DNA from: Straminergon stramineum
Lineage: Eukaryota > Streptophyta > Bryopsida > Hypnales > Calliergonaceae
Direction: 5' to 3'
Length of the DNA stretch: 64,000 nt
NCBI GenBank assembly: GCA_963920665.1
Contig: OY987266.1
Span: 23,362,248 to 23,426,247 of the forward strand
Below the pieces are notes generated by a model that searched no databases, was not told the DNA's origin, and worked only from the letters and a program-made list of their open reading frames with translations. Shown piece after piece: positions 61,352-64,000 of the stretch (its first letter is position 1; every line of letters begins with the position of its first letter). The position numbers and the translations under genes are program-made.

Positions 61352-64000
61352 TACATATTTTTAGAAGGGTTTCAAAAATCTACTCTTTGATTTTTAGGCA
61401 CATTGATCTTGTAATTGGTAGAGATTTTCAATCTAATTTTTTGGGGAGAATAAATTTCAACAAGTTAACTAAAATATCCTATGGTTGAATTTATTGGAGA
61501 ATAAGTATAGATGAATTATACAACCTAGCTATTGATATAAGTATTTTGAAGCAAGTTTGGGCCTCAAATCACCACGAAATTGTAGGAGTTAAAAAATAAC
61601 TAAAAACTTTGCTTTACTTTAATTTTGATTCTTTGCATTGAAAATTTCAGTTGCACAAAAAATCTAAAACATCTAATAAAAGGAATGTTGTCCCTTGGGA
61701 AGGATAAATGAATGTTCCAGATTCCTACATCTCAATATTTGATATGATTTTTAGAAACTTTTGTTGAAGATGGGTGAAAAAATAAGCTTCTTGAAAACAT
61801 AATTTTTTTCAATTGTTGCTTACAACCAAAGTTATGCCACCCAAAGTTAAAATAGCTGAGCTAAGCATCAAATAATTTTTTTAAAATTAATTTTTCATAG
61901 GATTTATTTTTGTCTACATAAAAAGCTTTGACTCACAAAATTTGGCTTCATCATGTGGGTTCTAAAGATTCTTATTTTGGAGGGCAATTAGAGCATTTTC
62001 ATGGAAAACAACTTACAAGAATTGCTTTAGAACTTAATTTTCATAATTGTCAACAACAAAAAGAGTCCATGAGGTTTAAATTGTTTTCTAAGAGCAATAT
62101 TACCATTAGGATTGATGTTTTTCAATTCCATACCATCTTTGAGTTATTATTGATTAGGTTCTCTTTCCATCTTGTTACCACTTCTACATAACACATTTTC
62201 AAATAATCAAAATCAAGTTTCTTCTTTTGAACATTTAATCTAAACTCTCCACTCAATTCTCTACCATAAAGATATTTTATGCCAAAACTTTGTTGTGAAA
62301 AATTTCAAAATCTTACAATTTGATATTAAAAGGAGGGAGGAACTGTGATTTATTTTTTTCTACTTTTATCATCTCTATCTAGCCATCTAGAGGGTCAAAG
62401 TTTTTTGAAATTTGTTCCACATATTTTTATACTAGTCTAGTCTAGTATTAGACTTTATGGTTGGATTTTTTTTTAAATTCATTAATTCATTTTTCTCTTT
62501 ACAATAGGAGTAGTAGATTTAGAGTGATTTTTTTTATAAAAACAAATAAAGGTTATTGAATCTAAATGTAATCAAAATTTTTGTGATTTTTGTTGATGAA
62601 AAAATAATAAAACACATTGATTTCAAGTGCTGAAATTCAATGTTACAATATTATGGTTTCAATATTATTGCATGCAAAGACTTAAATTACTACAAAACAT
62701 CTCTCGTCTTTGTAATAGAAGTGCATGATATAGTTTAATTGCAGAGATATTACAATATATTCTGAATTTATAATTATTAGAAGATATTTTTTTATATTGA
62801 ATAAATCCTAAAAGAAGGGCCTCATGTATAGTAAGTTAGGGCTATTGGTTAGACAAATACACTAAGAATGAAGGTGCATGAGGTCCTTTAAGGATTATGT
62901 TCTTTTGGTCATGCTTGTCTTGATATTCGAGATAGAACGGCTCCAAAGTGTTTCTTGAGCACATCCTTTTTTGTGGTTTGTAATTGTGAATTTCTATTAT
63001 CTTTTGGTGTAGTTTCTTCATTGAGTATTCAAATTTTTTTTGTAGATCTTTTCTTGTCCTCAAAAACCAACATTAACACAAAGAATACTTTAGAATTCAC
63101 TGTATAGTATTAACTTAAGGCATCATCCAGTAGGACTTTACAAGCTTATGCCCATAAGTTAGTTATGAGCACAATTTTGCTATGATTATTGAACAATAAG
63201 AGTATTCAATTTAGTATTAAGGAAAAAAATCCAATTTTTTCTAATTTTTGAATATTATTTTATCCCCTTAAATGTGATTGTTTAAATTCAATTTGAAACC
63301 ACCCTATTTCTTGAATAGTCATTACATCCAAAAAATTTGAAAATGATAATAAGCCATGAAAATATTGCCAAAGAACACAAGTATTTCATTTTTTGTAATC
63401 CATTTTTGTAATAGGAAAACATGAGTATTATTTGTCTCATGAGGCCATCTTTTATAGATTTTAAGTCATTCACTACAAGAATGTGGAGTTTGTTCAATGT
63501 AAAGAGTTTTTAGTGATGACATAACATACACGATGCTTTTAAGAAGTTGGTTTGATTTGTCCAAATATCAAAAGAGATCATATAGTTGCAAAGAAGCCAA
63601 AATAAATTTGATGAGCTATACTATTATGCTAGAAAAGCCACAATACATCCAACAAGTCAAATTTTTCAAATTTTTTCTTTACATAGTACTACTTTGCACT
63701 AAATTTACGAGGAGACATGTCTAAAATGGATTTTGGAAGAGAATGTGTTGTACTTTGAAATTGATGCATGCCAAAGAATTTATATCTAATTGTGCTTGCT
63801 AAGTTGTTATTTTGAAAGGAATGTAGTGGAATTGGCTTTGAATCATGGATGTGCAAGTGTATTTTGAAAAACACCACTTGAATTGAGGTTTGTTTAACTA
63901 TCTCAACGAAGGCCCTTTAAGATGTTTTGCTTTCAATGCAACTATATGAGACAAACATAATTTAAGTGTATCATTACTTTGATAATTGAATGTTTGAAGG
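61352..64000. other. AT-rich spacer, no gene recognised
   Basis: Only short composition-driven frames (61928-62191, 62842-63063, 63288-63877) without recognisable motifs. No RNA gene or further inverted-repeat element is seen. Confidence 0.5.

Noticed and set aside
61928..62191. Small plus-strand gene of 87 codons
   Set aside because: No motif, no intron context and ordinary AT-rich composition; such frames are expected by chance.
1..64000. CRISPR arrays, rRNA and tRNA genes
   Set aside because: I looked for regularly spaced repeats and for tRNA box sequences and cloverleaf arms and found none; the tandem repeats present lack unique spacers.

Overview
The window is nuclear DNA of a plant: genes with short introns and canonical GT-AG junctions sit in long AT-rich spacers full of transposon relics. 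The set of genes (a MAG2/TIP20 tether subunit, a TIC32-type dehydrogenase, an AprA-like secreted hydrolase and a bacterial-type NRAMP) suggests a non-vascular streptophyte, with a moss the best guess. That placement is inference, because no marker gene fixes the species.

Four host genes look intact. They are: an intronless MntH-like NRAMP metal transporter (1117-2670, minus); a five-exon RINT1/TIP20/MAG2 gene (15867-19854, plus); a twelve-exon gene for a secreted alpha/beta-hydrolase of the PhoPQ-activated/AprA family (21190-26809, plus); and an eight-exon short-chain dehydrogenase (32601-36236, minus). All exon phases of the three spliced models close without error. The genes share no pathway and are not an operon-like cluster.

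The right half is an archive of nested transposition. An old repeat (copies at 29.4 and 40.3 kb) was hit by a terminal-inverted-repeat element with a 10-bp target duplication (40984-48302). That element was later entered by a Helitron carrying a Rep/helicase gene (now dead), and the Helitron holds an 830-bp foldback element. The same terminal repeats bound a 249-bp element at 61.1 kb.

At 51244-57956 lies a complete piggyBac element with TTAA on both sides. Its transposase reads in one frame for about 1,200 codons with nine premature stops, all TAG or TGA and none TAA. There is no frameshift, and all catalytic aspartates and the C-terminal zinc finger remain. This is the most unusual signal in the window; decay by deamination of methylated CG and CHG cytosines explains it best.

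Smaller inverted-repeat elements occur at 3.8, 10.2, 31.5, 39.8 and 47.9 kb. The stretches 3.9-10.2, 10.6-15.2, 26.8-31.5, 48.3-51.2 and 58-64 kb are AT-rich with no gene I can support.
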